Below, one piece after another: positions 25,201-34,800 of a stretch of DNA of 64,000 bases. Below the pieces are notes generated by a model. That model was not told the origin of the DNA and searched no databases. It was given only the letters and a program-made list of their open reading frames with translations. Each line of letters starts with the position of its first letter. Position 1 is the stretch's first letter. Made by a program: the position numbers and the translations under genes. The DNA comes from Steromphala cineraria (Eukaryota > Mollusca > Gastropoda > Trochida > Trochidae), in assembly GCA_916613615.1 (NCBI GenBank), contig OU744731.1, positions 54,938,289-55,002,288 of the forward strand, given 5' to 3'.

Positions 25201-27809
25201 CAAACTCTTACCATTCACATGATAAAAATAAATAAATACCAAAATAATCTTTGATAAATTTGTTGTCAAGATCGCAAGACCAAATTTGTCGGGATTTTCA
25301 TAAGAGAAATGTATACAACTCCAATGTACTACAATATTTACCAATCCCTCCTGAATGTGAGATTTGACGAGATCTTTGTTGACGACGCTGGGGTTCATGC
25401 TGAGGAATATCTTCTTCTTTGATCCGGACCGGATCTTGATGGCGGCGACTCTACAGGGGAAGATCATCCCGGCCTGGTACATGGCACTCAGGGGGACAAC
25501 TGCCTGTTGGTCAAGATCACTGTTTTCTTTAAACATTCAAAAACTAACTTGCAAGGTACTTAAAAACTGTCTCTGCTATTAACATCACTAGCTTGCATCA
25601 ATGCGTTCAACTTTAACTTGTTGAACCTTGAAATAGCTCCCTGCCTTTTATAACATAATACTAATCATTCATATTCCTCAATTATAACTATTTATCACTG
25701 ACAAAATGAGCTTCAAACTTACTTTAGATGGTCAGAAAACCTGTACGAGTAACTTAGCCCAAACACCTCAGAAACAAGATGAACCTCATTTTTCAATAAA
25801 ATTTACCTCAATCATTCTCAATAAAGGTCATCAATCAGTAATCAACAAGAGCAGAAAGCTAAAGCAGTCATGACTTATCTCTTTGCTTATGAGTCAATAA
25901 CTGCATAAATAACTTCATGTGAAATTAACTAATGTGATCCCCAATTCAATTTCAATAATGTCATATAATAGAGCTTATGGCTTTGACATCACAAATAATG
26001 AGCTTCTAAGTATGTTTCTGATAACTGCTGCAAAATATTTTCTTTTCATATTTTTGACATTTTACTGTCTTTACTATACCATGATTACTCAAGAACATTG
26101 TGTACTATTTTCAACATCTCTCACCCCTTCCTCACTATCCTCCTCCTCATCACTGTCCCGACTTGTCAGTCTCTTCAGCTGTTCAGTGTACGTGTCCGAC
26201 ACCGCCGTGATCGGAACTTCCCCCTGGAGACCCCCGGGCAGGTCAAAGGTCAAGCTGTACTCGTCGACCCTTGCCACACAGCCCAGGATGTGCATCCCGA
26301 CTTGCACCCTCTGTCAGTTAGAAGTAGTGGTTAGTAGTGGTCATATAAAAATGGATTGTACTCTACATCATTAACTTGGATTTGTTTTCTCAAGTGGCAA
26401 AACAAAAGGGGGGATTCAAGGTCCTTCCAGCACCCAGACCCATGGAATCCGTTAAAAGGGTCGACCATTGTCATTTTTCCAATTTTTTTATCTTGCACCT
26501 CAAAGGGGACCTTTGGAGATCATATCAAAATATTTCAGAGACTTCAATGATTTTGCCACTAGTTTACTTCAGATATATTTCCCATATTTAATTCTAATCA
26601 TAGCAAAACCGTTCTTTGTTTCAATTTAAAATCTGAGGGCAAAAACTAAAAGTAAGAGTGCATGTTTTGCACTAATGAATAAAGAAGCGTTGTCCTATTA
26701 CAGTAATTAAACTCACAGTGAGTTAATGTTTTGCAGTTAGAAATAAGGAATACTTGACATATGACAGTAATTAAACTCACAGCAAAGTGAAGTTTCTCCA
26801 CTCTACCCAGACTTTCTTTCTTATCATGGTCCACTTTCTCTGCTTTCTTGTTGCCTTTCTTCTTCCTGTTTCTTCGCTTCTTCTTCTTGTTGCCCGACGG
26901 AGATTTGTCGTTAGATTCACCATCTGCCTTAGACTTCATTTGGACCTTGCTATTATTTTTACCTTTCTTTTTCTTGCTTTTTGTTTGTGAACCATTCTCT
27001 TTGTCTGAAGTCTTATTATCTTTGTTGTTTGGAGTCTTTGGTTGACCTTGACTAACATTTTTTTTCTCTTGATTATTTTCATTGTCGTTCTGTTTCTTCT
27101 TTTGTTTATTTTTCTTCTCATTGGAACCTTTTTTTGGTGTCAATGTCTCTGAAGTAGTTTTCTTTTTCTTTGGTTCTTCATTCCCAGTCTAAACAAAAAG
27201 CAATGAGATATGTTAATGTATGAAATAAGCTACCGTTTGACATGAATACAGGCTTAAGTTAAATAATGCAAGGTATGAATAATTATCCTATTATGCTACA
27301 CCTAAATGGTCATCCAGTTATTTACTAATTGTCATTTGAATTCACTACACAATTATGATATTAACTTTATCTGATAGAAAGTTTAAATTATGAGGAAATA
27401 ATGATAAAAGTTTGGTGGCTGTAAAAGCATTTTGAGACCTCAGATAGTTGCTGTGTAATGCTTTATCAATTGTTCTATGGTTTTGAATTAGGTAGCCTGT
27501 GCCATGCTATATGATAACACATGAAATCATTTCTTTAGGATATACCCTCATTTCAATGAAGTTGTAAATGAGTTAAAAACATTTTGATAACAAGTTTCCC
27601 CCGGAACCAATTTTTATCAATAAATATTGTAAAATTAAATGCAATAATTATTTGATTTGAATTATTATAAATTTCATAAACCGATTGTCATTATTGTTTG
27701 TACACCACACCTTGAAGAGATCCTTCTCTGTATTTTGTAGTTTCCTCTTCTTTCCCTTTTGTTTTGCTCCACCCCGGGGGAAATCCCCCTCTTCTGTTTG
27801 TTGTGGCAT
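4738..27809 (-). CDS. PDCD11/RRP5-like rRNA biogenesis protein, 19 coding exons, short S1 array
   Basis: RRP5/PDCD11 is a nucleolar pre-rRNA-binding factor needed for early cleavages on both subunit pathways. Coding exons, 5' to 3': 27809-27711, 27188-26781, 26310-26125, 25503-25342, 24876-24753, 24333-24230, 23661-23590, 23143-23036, 22117-21908, 21629-21556, 21119-21063, 20783-19892, 19278-19153, 18837-18769, 13273-13089, 12316-12148, 11147-10994, 10482-10317, 4909-4738. Every junction has AG/GT and joins in frame, totalling 3537 nt (1178 residues plus stop). The N-terminus has the family motif DFPRGGAK (residues 9-16). Four S1 domains follow (about 170-534), then a Lys/Ser-Asp linker (535-832), the conserved [10 protein letters not shown] segment, and HAT/TPR repeats (about 898-1178). 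Vertebrate and yeast orthologues have 12-14 S1 domains and 1700-1870 residues, so about ten S1 domains are missing here. Introns are rich in mobile elements. Confidence 0.88.
5144..5299. repeat. DIRS left inverted terminal repeat
   Basis: It matches the reverse complement of 9899-10060 with few differences: cttacctctaaaccaac, tctctctttcggagagatcg, acagagtgtgaaaaataa, gtcattct. A 47-bp outer extension (5097-5143) matches half of the internal complementary region. Confidence 0.85.
5335..5435. repeat. DIRS internal complementary region
   Basis: This segment reads ggtttagaggtaagttttct ... cttacctctaaaccaacatt. One half is the inverse of the left outer edge (5097-5155). The other half resembles the right outer edge. 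In DIRS elements such a region is thought to template joining of the ends into a circle. The same structure recurs at 13770-13860. Confidence 0.8.
5954..6900 (-). pseudogene. DIRS tyrosine recombinase, broken
   Basis: Fragments in overlapping frames match the phage-integrase-fold recombinase of DIRS elements. The C-terminal part reads [20 protein letters not shown] then [14 protein letters not shown]. In active members the His of this HxxR box is followed three residues later by Arg; here the codon is TGG (Trp), a likely C-to-T change. The final [10 protein letters not shown] box holds the catalytic Tyr. Several frameshifts separate the N-terminal part, so the enzyme cannot be functional. Confidence 0.75.
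7293..7748 (-). pseudogene. DIRS RNase H domain
   Basis: The fragment contains the RNase H-like motifs [14 protein letters not shown] (first Asp), INLLEIKAV (Glu) and [13 protein letters not shown] (second Asp), in the order usual for DIRS and Ty3-like RNase H. It follows the reverse transcriptase in another frame, showing frame loss. The region after it (7200-7420) keeps [19 protein letters not shown], typical of the DIRS segment between RNase H and recombinase. Confidence 0.8.
8010..8720 (-). pseudogene. DIRS reverse transcriptase
   Basis: The fragment shows reverse transcriptase blocks in order: [29 protein letters not shown] (block A), [20 protein letters not shown], and the catalytic YxDD box as [10 protein letters not shown]. 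It is separated from the RNase H by a frameshift and the N-terminal part is interrupted, so no full polyprotein remains. Orientation and position between gag and RNase H fit DIRS. Confidence 0.85.
8880..9736 (-). pseudogene. DIRS gag-like protein, internally shortened
   Basis: The N-terminal 198-residue frame (9736-9140) starts with a Cys-rich box ([20 protein letters not shown] ... [12 protein letters not shown]), followed by a Pro/Lys/Ser-rich stretch. An overlapping frame (9143-8880) is Arg/Gly-rich ([25 protein letters not shown]), as in nucleic-acid-binding Gag tails. Compared with the related 14350-15549 frame, the central region is missing. Start ATG at 9736 follows the terminal repeat leader. 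Confidence 0.7.
9899..10060. repeat. DIRS right inverted terminal repeat
   Basis: Inverse of 5144-5299; reads gaatgacagctgagtttgaa ... cgatctctccgaaagagaga ... ttggtttagaggtaagg. It ends next to ordinary PDCD11 intron sequence containing gcaataattaac. Confidence 0.85.
11540..12095 (+). repeat. ACGG-tailed interspersed repeat (pearl-like) in PDCD11 intron
   Basis: This repeat opens with aaacacgaatgcccccgg and closes with gcgattcgggggcataaaa, a short inverted end pair. The middle holds two to three tandem cores of about 170-185 bp with gtcaaggtcaaagtcac, tctgaaaggtctcat and agttatgaccaaggttaaag. Tracts of (GGAC)n follow at about 11728-11755 and 12024-12050. It is a different family from the 1.7-kb and 16-kb arrays but has the same architecture. 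The in-frame peptides are artefacts. Confidence 0.75.
12318..12690. repeat. 83-bp tandem repeat, 4.5 copies, abutting PDCD11 exon
   Basis: Units of 80-84 bp start with gggacaataagagcttattg at 12402, 12485, 12565 and 12648. A first variant at 12318 begins inside the splice acceptor of the 12316-12148 exon. Each unit contains ccctaaatagagcttcatc and acagggtctcctc. The array lies in the intron immediately upstream of the acceptor (minus strand). Confidence 0.9.
14350..15549 (-). pseudogene. DIRS gag-like open frame, 399 residues
   Basis: The longest transposon frame in the window. It is Ser/Thr/Pro-rich, with [20 protein letters not shown] and [19 protein letters not shown] matching the first element's gag. 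A more globular part includes [20 protein letters not shown] and [14 protein letters not shown]. Its true N-terminus, a Cys-rich box ([15 protein letters not shown] region, 15810-15640), is in another frame after a frameshift. The C-terminus runs into former recombinase 3-prime sequence. Because only gag persists, it may be a cis-element passenger rather than a functional protein. Confidence 0.65.
16125..17298 (+). repeat. Pearl-like repeat (about 165-bp core x5) inserted in DIRS terminal repeat
   Basis: Ends are gcggctcacatacccccgcc (near 16141) and gtcgtagcgggggtataatt (to about 17300), a short inverted pair. About five cores of 160-170 bp carry aaaggcacaacagcaccata, ataccaaatttgaagtttct, tatgctccggaaac and gaccgtttttggtcaaaat. 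A (GGAC)n/(GCAC) microsatellite at about 17199-17262 follows. The element interrupts the DIRS right terminal repeat, which continues on both sides. Confidence 0.85.
16354..16486. mobile_element. 133-bp pogo-like MITE
   Basis: Inverted ends cagtcgaaccttgttttggt and tatccgaggttcgactc are flanked by TA (16352-16353 and 16487-16488). It interrupts the first pearl-like core between gcac and cttccatacc, which are adjacent in the other cores. No coding capacity. Confidence 0.75.
17871..18060 (+). repeat. Short repeat fragment within the Tigger-like MITE region
   Basis: The stretch atggttgccatggaaataaa ... gatatatgctccggaaacga resembles the cores at 16.2-17.2 kb and 29.7 kb (the shared ctccggaaacgaaat phrase) but is only a single degenerate unit. 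Its open frame of 86 codons is not conserved coding sequence. Confidence 0.5.
18769..19278 (-). CDS. PDCD11 exons linking the acidic linker to HAT repeats
   Basis: Two exons. The first (19278-19153) encodes [15 protein letters not shown] followed by an acidic tail [15 protein letters not shown]. It corresponds to the short conserved motif found in animal and fungal RRP5 between the S1 array and the HAT repeats. The second (18837-18769) encodes a basic/acidic helix ([19 protein letters not shown]). Both splice in phase 0. The intron that follows holds the four-level transposon nest. Confidence 0.85.
19892..20783 (-). CDS. PDCD11 giant NOPP140-like linker exon
   Basis: A single 892-nt exon encodes about 297 residues with no globular domain. 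At least eight basic clusters ([58 protein letters not shown]) alternate with Ser-Asp-Glu stretches that look like casein kinase 2 sites ([20 protein letters not shown]). The pattern recalls NOPP140/treacle. RRP5 proteins normally have an acidic/basic linker here, but this one is long and sits directly after S1 domain 4. Acceptor cttcag at 20784 and donor GTAGG at 19891 are clear. The opposite-strand frame is a shadow. Confidence 0.85.
21063..26310 (-). CDS. PDCD11 S1 domains 1-4 (nine exons)
   Basis: Nine small exons encode four S1 RNA-binding folds. S1-1 is [20 protein letters not shown] plus [20 protein letters not shown] and [13 protein letters not shown]1-2 is [49 protein letters not shown] and VTVSINP. 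S1-3 is [29 protein letters not shown] and [17 protein letters not shown]1-4 spans the end of the 22117-21908 exon through [20 protein letters not shown] and LLVRLHK. By residue order these correspond to the first four S1 repeats of PDCD11. The last one ends at a domain edge and the next exon is the linker. The intervening intron is only 279 bp, so no exon can be hidden there. Confidence 0.88.
22250..22500 (-). pseudogene. Tandem partial duplicates of a PDCD11 S1 exon and its splice acceptor
   Basis: Two degenerate copies of the intron-exon junction at 22117 lie upstream. One near 22276-22330 copies mainly the intron side (cacctgcaaacatacaagtc, gagacatggagatagcg). One near 22425-22500 includes the first part of the exon (ttcaatgtgtatagcaaagt cgcggacacctgcaaac). 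The second would splice like the real acceptor but soon hits non-homologous sequence, so it is a pseudo-exon in the intron. Confidence 0.8.
26781..27809 (-). CDS. PDCD11 N-terminal exons
   Basis: The first coding exon (27809-27711, 33 residues) opens [20 protein letters not shown], carrying the DFPRGG motif that begins RRP5 proteins. The second (27188-26781, 136 residues) is a Lys/Asn/Gln-rich, probably disordered segment ending in VEKLHFA before S1-1. An acceptor at about 27828 (ttgtcag) indicates a spliced 5-prime UTR. The start was chosen as the first ATG after that acceptor. Confidence 0.85.
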
Positions 27810-28082
27810 ACCACTCACACCTTAAGCTGACAAACAGATAGAAGTCTTTTGAAGGCAATCTAGAAGTGCTACAAGTAAGTAGACTTAGTATAATTGTCCG
27901 ACTTACTGCTTTTACTTCAGTTTCATACGATTTTAACTGTCCATCTCTGAGAGCCAACATTTTAGAAATTATGGTACAAACTGTTGTGTTAAATGATCAA
28001 ATTCTTTTATTCTTGAACGTAAACGATTGTTTGAATAGAAATAATTATGAAATATTTATATCCATGTTTCACATGAAGACCG

Positions 28083-28231
28083 ATTGATATATATGAAAAT
28101 AACCGTTTCAGAAAAGTTGGGGGGGGGGGGGGGGGGGGGGGAATTATTTATATCCATGATTCACATGAAGACTGATTGATATATATGAAAGAAACCGTTT
28201 CAGAAAAGTTGGGGGGGGGGGGGGGGGGGGG
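28083..28231 (+). repeat. Duplicated segment ending in poly(G) tracts
   Basis: About 95 bp (ttatatccatgtttcacatg ... cagaaaagtt) occurs twice in tandem. Each copy ends in an uninterrupted G run, 23 G at 28119-28141 and 21 G at 28211-28231. The pair lies in the first (5-prime UTR) intron of PDCD11. On the transcribed strand these are C runs; the G strand could form quadruplex structures. Confidence 0.85.
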
Positions 28232-28639
28232 CTTTGTTGCATGGAAATCAAACGTTATCTCCACTTAGGTATCATGTCAGTTTAATGATCAGATCATCAC
28301 AACATTCATAGCAATATATTTTCACTGGACTTTGAATATCGTGGATATACACTATTGACAACGTATCCTCAAATTCGTTTCTTGGAACGGATTGTCCCTG
28401 TTGGCTTGAAACTGAATGTTTTATGACGTTCTTATGTGTAGATAATTTTCGATTCATTCTATGCAACCAAACTTTTAGGTATCAGGGTATAAGGCTGTTT
28501 ACAAGATATCTAGCAACTAGCATCGTTTTCTGATGATTTCAAAAGTAAATAATAAACATATGTCATTCATTATCAAACTAAAATACATTAATGGTTTAAC
28601 CCGTTTTAGTTAGTTTGGAAATCCTGTTTGATTACCTAC

Positions 28640-28745
28640 CTGTAACGATGTAAACGCGATGGATTTAAAGCTGTATGTTGTTTTCAGTAGACCATGTGGA
28701 CAAGTCTCGCCGTTTCACTAGTCAACTTCCGGTATTACGATTGGA
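28640..28745 (-). promoter_or_regulatory. PDCD11 promoter region and non-coding first exon
   Basis: On the minus strand a strong donor (acag followed by gtaggtaatc) at 28640-28635 ends a probable non-coding first exon. Just upstream is ACCGGAAGT (plus coordinates 28725-28733), a consensus ETS-family site typical of TATA-less housekeeping promoters. No TATA box is seen. The exact transcription start is inferred. Confidence 0.55.
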
Positions 28746-29690
28746 AGAGTTATCTCCCATAGACTACATGTTAAATAATTTTGGTTTTCATGGTTCCATA
28801 TTTCAACTGTTATGATTTATCTAATATTCATAAACGCTCATTTTAAAACTAATGTTACTTCTTATGTACGAAAATATGTTATAAAATAAAGGAAAATATT
28901 TTTATTTATACTTTGTATAAATTTCTGATCAATGTTTGTTTTAATTTATAAAAACTGCATGTCCAGTCAGATACTGCAAAATTTCTAAAATTCTTCTTTG
29001 GGCTTGAATTCCTTTCGACAATGGAGATAATATATCATTGTTCTTATGATTCTCTTTATTATACTCCAAAGCTAATACCATTTAGGTCACCATATCTTTT
29101 GAAACAGAGCACAATTTCTTTGCCAAAAATGTTTATGAAATTCATTGAAACTTACCAGATACAAGATCGAATTACTTGTTCAAAAATTGGTGACCATTTC
29201 TCCTCTCAAGGGCAAACTCCTCCAGGAAATTTTTCTATCAATTAATACTCTTAGAAAATGTGTATGGTAAAACTTTTTTCAATTGTCTTAAATTAATCAT
29301 TATATTATTTCGCGCTGACTTTTTAAACTTTTCGCACATTTTTGCATCCAATTGATTTGAGCCTGATTTGATGGTTGCATTATGAGAGAATAATGTTGAA
29401 ATTATGGTAATGCATGTTGCTCATATGGCCAATTTTCCCAAGCACATACCGGGGTAGGTAAATTCATCTTTCTCAAATAAACAGCTTTTCAAAGATTAAA
29501 TTTTGTGTGCTTGTTCCTCTTGATGAAAGGAATACTTATTTACAATTAAGTGACATTTTGACCATATGTATTGTACGATAAGAACAACAAGAGTCATCAG
29601 AAGATGACATATCCCACCGGTTCCACATGATCGTAATATGTAAACCTTTGAAAGATAATTGTAAATTTTTCAAGTAAGGTTCATAATAGT
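28746..29690. other. Intergenic between PDCD11 and NOP56, nothing recognised
   Basis: AT-rich, with no conserved frame. A 74-codon plus-strand frame near 29021 has no recognisable family, no splice partners and no conserved motif, so it is not called. Confidence 0.4.
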
Positions 29691-29699
29691 ATAAGCTAA

Positions 29700-29950
29700 T
29701 ATCCAAAGAGTCCAAATAAGAGCCGTTTCCATGGAAATAATAAAAAATAAAATTTTCAGAAATTTGAAAAAATATAAAAAGGCACCACTTCAGTAGGTGG
29801 GCAATACACATGTAAAGTTTCAGAAAGATATGTGGACCTGTTTTTGAGTTCTGCACCGGAAACGAAATTATTACGGACGGACGGACGGACGGACATACAG
29901 ACGGACAGGGCGATGACTATATCCCACGGTATTACATACCGATGGGATAA
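29700..29950 (+). repeat. ACGG-tailed short repeat
   Basis: A single core (ccgtttccatggaaataata, aaaaggcaccacttcagtag, gttctgcaccggaaacgaaa) is followed by (GGAC)n at 29875-29907 and the hairpin-like end tatcccacggtattacatac cgatgggata. Same modular architecture as the repeats at 2.5, 11.7, 17.2 and 41.7 kb. Confidence 0.7.
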
Positions 29951-30007
29951 AAAATGACCTTATTACAGGCTGTCTAAAAAGCTCAATTTTGTACGATGCT
30001 AGCTTAA

Positions 30008-30114
30008 CCCTCGTTGATATATACACAAAATCTAGTTCAATCAAATACATTTATATATGTATTATAGACAAACACCAGCTGGGGTCAGATTGACCCTGTT
30101 AAGTCGTACGAGGG
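30008..30114. mobile_element. 107-bp piggyBac-type MITE
   Basis: It starts CCCTCGT, ends ACGAGGG and is flanked on both sides by TTAA (30004-30007, 30115-30118), the target duplication of piggyBac elements. The interior has no coding capacity. Confidence 0.7.
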
Positions 30115-31129
30115 TTAAAATCTATTCCTGCAAGAGATTTTAATTCAATTAAGACAAAAGTGCCATGTCTCATCATTGCTGTCATTGTGGGTTTGAATAC
30201 TTGTCCCTAAAGAGATTTATTTTATTGTAGATTGACTTTGTAATAGCAAGCAAAACTATTTTTTCACTATGTCAATAGCATGTTCATCTGGTTGAACACT
30301 TTCTCAAGTCATATCCAGTGTAACATTGGTTTCATCACCTCATACTCGATTACCGGTATTTTGCAGTTATTGTGGTGGTGAAAGGTTACGAGATTCCTGC
30401 CATGTCAATTTTTGAGGGAGTGTCAGTCCTAAATGTGGAAACTTGTGCAGGGCAACTCCCCCACAAAATGTAAGATTCAGGGATGCAGCAGTTCTGGTGA
30501 TGTTAAACGTTTACAGACAATACAACAAGCCCATCTGGCCATATAGGCCTGGTGAACATAAAGACAACGCTCTATTTCTTTAAATGATGTTTAATGAAAA
30601 TAGCTTTACATTCATGATGCAGTATAAAGAAGCATTGACAATTTCAGCATGCTTAAACTAATTTCATTAATGCCTTGAATGGTTTTTCAATGTCAGCTTT
30701 TCAATAATGCAGTTTCCATTCGTACAATCATATTAAATTGAAAATCTTCAATCAAACTAAAGCTATTCAATCCTGAATTGCATATATTTTTGCTTTTCTG
30801 CCAAAACATTTGTATTGTCTTACAATAAACAAATCTTGTAAATAAATCATGTAACAAAACAAATGAAAATATTCACATGATGTATGGTTTGAATCTAAAA
30901 AGGAAGGAAAGCTTAATAGCTTCAAATGTCTTAATGAGGATGAGAATGTGAGAGTCATACAAGAAAATGACTGTTTTAGATAAAAATCAAAATGCATCTG
31001 TAAACAGAACCAGCAGAGTGTGAGGAGAAAATAAATGCCAGAGTATGGGTTGGTAAAATAGTTTTTCATTACCAACCAACAACGTGCAGTCATCCCATCG
31101 TTTGGATCTGATAGTTCCAAGATTTCTAG

Positions 31130-31802
31130 TTCATATCTTACATAACAAGCAACTTCTGCAAAGAATATAGATTAACTCTTCTTAACCTTTAACTTGTCTA
31201 CAACACAAGAAGAATTTATTTTCAATAATACATATCAAATATCTAGATATCTTTTTTCGCAAGTAATCACCTGCCAACAACAAGAACTCAAATCGGTAAC
31301 AAATTCACCATTTTTTGACAGATAGTTAGATAACATGATAAAAGTTCAGATATTTTTTTCTGAATCATATCAGATGTCGTCTTTGGCTTCTCCGGTCCCT
31401 CTTCATGTTTTATAAGAACCAAATAGAATGCTCAAATATACTTCTAACTAATCTAAATCTCTTCCATTAAGTATAACTCATTTCCCTTATGTTCCCATCA
31501 AACAATCTGAATGATTTAATCAAAATTTATCTTTATAACAATTAATGTCGTTTCAAACCTTGTTCTTCAAAATATTCTTTTTATCTTCTACTTGGTGTCA
31601 AATTCTTCTTCAGGATTCTCCAAGAACCATGGTAAATGCTCAAATATATTTCTAATCTACATCTCTCCCATCAAGTATTTCACTCATATTCCTTATCTTC
31701 TCAAACAGCCTATATCAAGTAATCCATGATTCTCCAAGAACCATGATAAATGCTCAGATATATTTCTATCTAAATCCCTCTCCTCGTATTTCACTCATTT
31801 TC
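31130..31802 (-). other. Probable NOP56 3-prime UTR
   Basis: AT-rich sequence after the NOP56 stop. A minus-strand AATAAA lies at 31215-31220. Three related phrases (ttctccaagaaccatg with aaatgctcaaatata nearby) recur at roughly 100-bp intervals, suggesting a degenerate tandem repeat. 30120-31130 beyond it shows nothing. Confidence 0.4.
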
Positions 31803-34800
31803 CTAATTCTTCTTCTTTTTCTTCTTCTTCTTCGGCGTCTCCGTCTCTTCCTCCTCCTGAACTTCCATTGGTTCTTCTTCATCCTCGTCTTCCTCCTGCG
31901 ACTTCTTCTTTTTCTTTTTCTTCTTCTTAGCTGGCTGGTCGTCCTCCTGGGTCGTGTCGAGGTCGCCGGTCGTGTCGGCGCCCATGCTCTCCTCAAGTCT
32001 CTTCTTCTCCTTCTTCCTTCGTTTCTTCTCCTTCTTCGCCAGCTTGGCCTGGATCGGCACTGCCTGTAACAGGAGGATCAGTGGTTTGTGAGAAGTGAAT
32101 GGATAAATTACCATAAATATCAGTATGTTAGCAGCTTTGCCGTGACCATTGCTACCTGTAGGATGAGACAGGAGCATTTGTTTGGACAAAATCTGAATTT
32201 AAAATTGTATTTCACCAATATACAGATCTAACGACTACCATTAATCCTTATGATCTGGTAATTATTCAAGGAAGGCAATTATATTTACAAGGTAATGGTA
32301 GGTGTTTAGCAATATTTTAAAATTGAATTCATAACATTTCGAGAGATGTTTAGGTAGATATTTTGTATATTATCTACATTACTAATCTAGCCATTGTTCA
32401 AGCCATGAGACTATTCAAGGATTGATGGTAGGATGTATCAAAGTTATTATTTATCAAAGAAGGAAGGATCACCTCTTCCACTGCCTGTTTCATGACATCG
32501 ATGTTCTTGGCAGGTTTGTCTCCGCTCTCGTAGAAGGTCAGTCTGTCCTCGACCTGCTGTTTGAGATGTTCTCCGAACACTGTGGTCGGGTACTCTGCAA
32601 TATAGTCAACATACATGGATTAGAACAGAGAGTCATTATATCAAAAATCATACATGCTCAAAATAGAAACATTGTGCCATAATTTACACGAGAACAAAAG
32701 TTAAAGTTAAGGGTATAAGGCTACATGGTTCCTTTGAGGATCTTTATTTTAGAAATCTATCGGTGCAAAGCCAAGTTAGCAGAGCTTTTACTTATAAGGA
32801 ACTTCCGAAATAAATAAGTCAAATATCTCAAACCAAACATCAATTTTTTAAAACAGTCATACTCAACATAGATTATTGAAAGAAGAATTGAGATTAATGG
32901 GTGTTAGATCTTAGCTACTCTTAATATTATCAATTTAAGTAGGATAGTTTTGGCTCTAAGTATATGTGATAAAACAAGTGTTAACAGTCTCAATTACCTG
33001 CAAAGCAGTCAATCCTTGAGGCTATGGAACACTTGTTGGCAAGGTAGCGGGAGATACGACCCTTATTCTTTGATCCAGCTCGTCCAATGAAAGTGGAGTG
33101 GAAGATGAGACCATATTTGGGAGTGTTTCCTCGGGTCTTCAGGGCTCTGTAACACAAAGATACATAGCTGTGAATATTTGAAAATATAAATCTTGAACAT
33201 GGTAGACTTGTGCAAAAACACATTCAATAATATTTGATAATGGCAGTGGCCAATAAAAAGCCCAAAACTGACATAGTTTAGGACGCTTGCACAACAATAA
33301 TCAAAATTGTTTTATTTATGTTGAACAAAAACTTAAAGAAATTAATATTTTCCCTTAAATTTTAGTGTCACTATTCATAACTTTGGCACAGCAACCTTGT
33401 ATTTCTAATCAAATGTATGGCGAGGGGGTCATACTCTTTCTAGACAACACCTAAACTTGATTTGGTGAGATTAAACATAATCTATGCAAAGACGTGTTTT
33501 CAGATTTTTTATCTTCTCACCTGAAGAGTGCTTTCTCTGCTCCGAGGATCTGCACTGTGGAGGCAGGGTACTTGGCCAGGTTTGTCAAACTACCCGAGTG
33601 GGCGATCAGACGAGCTCCAACCTGGAGATAGTCAATGAGAGAAGGTGAATGAAGGTGGTGTAAAAATGGTGCAATTCACAAAATATAGGAGTTCTGCCTA
33701 AACTGCTATATATGTATCAATCTATTTGAAATTTGAGCCAATGCTTGCTTGCTTGCATCAACATAGGAATCCACAGACACTACTGCGATGAAGTGCCAAA
33801 TACTTATCAGAAAAATTACCTATTTACTTATACTTTCTTCCTATGACTAAGCAAGAAATGATTTTCTTAGCTGATACTTGAACATGCCCAAAACCAACAC
33901 AGTTATTGATTCTGTTGCGTCTACAGAAATGAATTGTTTGTAAAACAACAATATAAATTGAAAGTTTGGAAAGCGTCAAAAGAGTCCATCAAAGCATTAC
34001 AATGATCTTATAAAATTGTGTAAATTGAGGAATCCCCATTGCAAGATCCAGATACAAATGCCCAGATTGAAGGAGTACCTGTTCGCCAATGAGTGTAGCT
34101 AGATTTGGCGCCACCACGCTCATCTTGGTCCTGAGGTACTCCGAGAGCTGCTTCCTGTACTCTGTGAGACCGATAACACGAGTAGCAAACATACTGATGT
34201 TCATCAGGTCGATAGGGGAGATGTCCATTCCTGACAAAATAAGACAAAATATTTAGTTCATATGTGAAATTAAATAAATAAAATTTCATAATACGACAAA
34301 TATACACTTATTTCAGTTGTTGCTAATTATTTTTTTTAAATCATTTCTTACATTTTTTCTACCTTTACCTTAAGATAATGAAAGCAGTAGTGCACAAAAA
34401 TTTTGATCGTTTAAACGTACCCATAGATGACCTTGCAGCATCAGAGATAGCCTTGACCTTTCCCTCATCCATTACAATCTCCTCAAGCGCTTCAAGAGTT
34501 TCCTCGGATATCTCCTTCCTGTTCTGGAGAAGCTTGACGACTCTGGCGTACGTGTAGTTGTCTCCCACGATCTTTACCAGCTCTGGGAAGTGGTAGGAAT
34601 ACCACTCTCTGGGGAATAAATGTGTATATTAAAACCCAAGTTTGTCATTTTCATTCATCTCTTTATCATAGCATATCCCTTTGAGGCTTTCTGCTATGCG
34701 CCCTTGTGTTGGACATTCAGCTATTACCCAGTCAAAAAGTTTTTCCCCACTAGGCATTTTATGTTCGTTTTACCCTTAGGTCATCAAAGCCATTCAATAT

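Noticed and set aside
25919..26374. 151-codon plus-strand frame
   Set aside because: It overlaps the PDCD11 S1-1 exon antisense and has no family features.
29021..29245. 74-codon plus-strand frame between PDCD11 and NOP56
   Set aside because: No recognisable motif, no splice partners and ordinary AT-rich composition; not enough to call a gene.
31743..32069. Leu/Phe-rich plus-strand frame resembling a membrane protein
   Set aside because: It is the antisense of the Lys-rich NOP56 tail exon.
34700..34785. Possible box C/D snoRNA in a NOP56 intron (minus-strand TTTGATGACC and AGCTGAATG)
   Set aside because: Box spacing is plausible, but the C box is imperfect, there is no good terminal stem and no convincing rRNA guide; no other NOP56 intron gave a better candidate.
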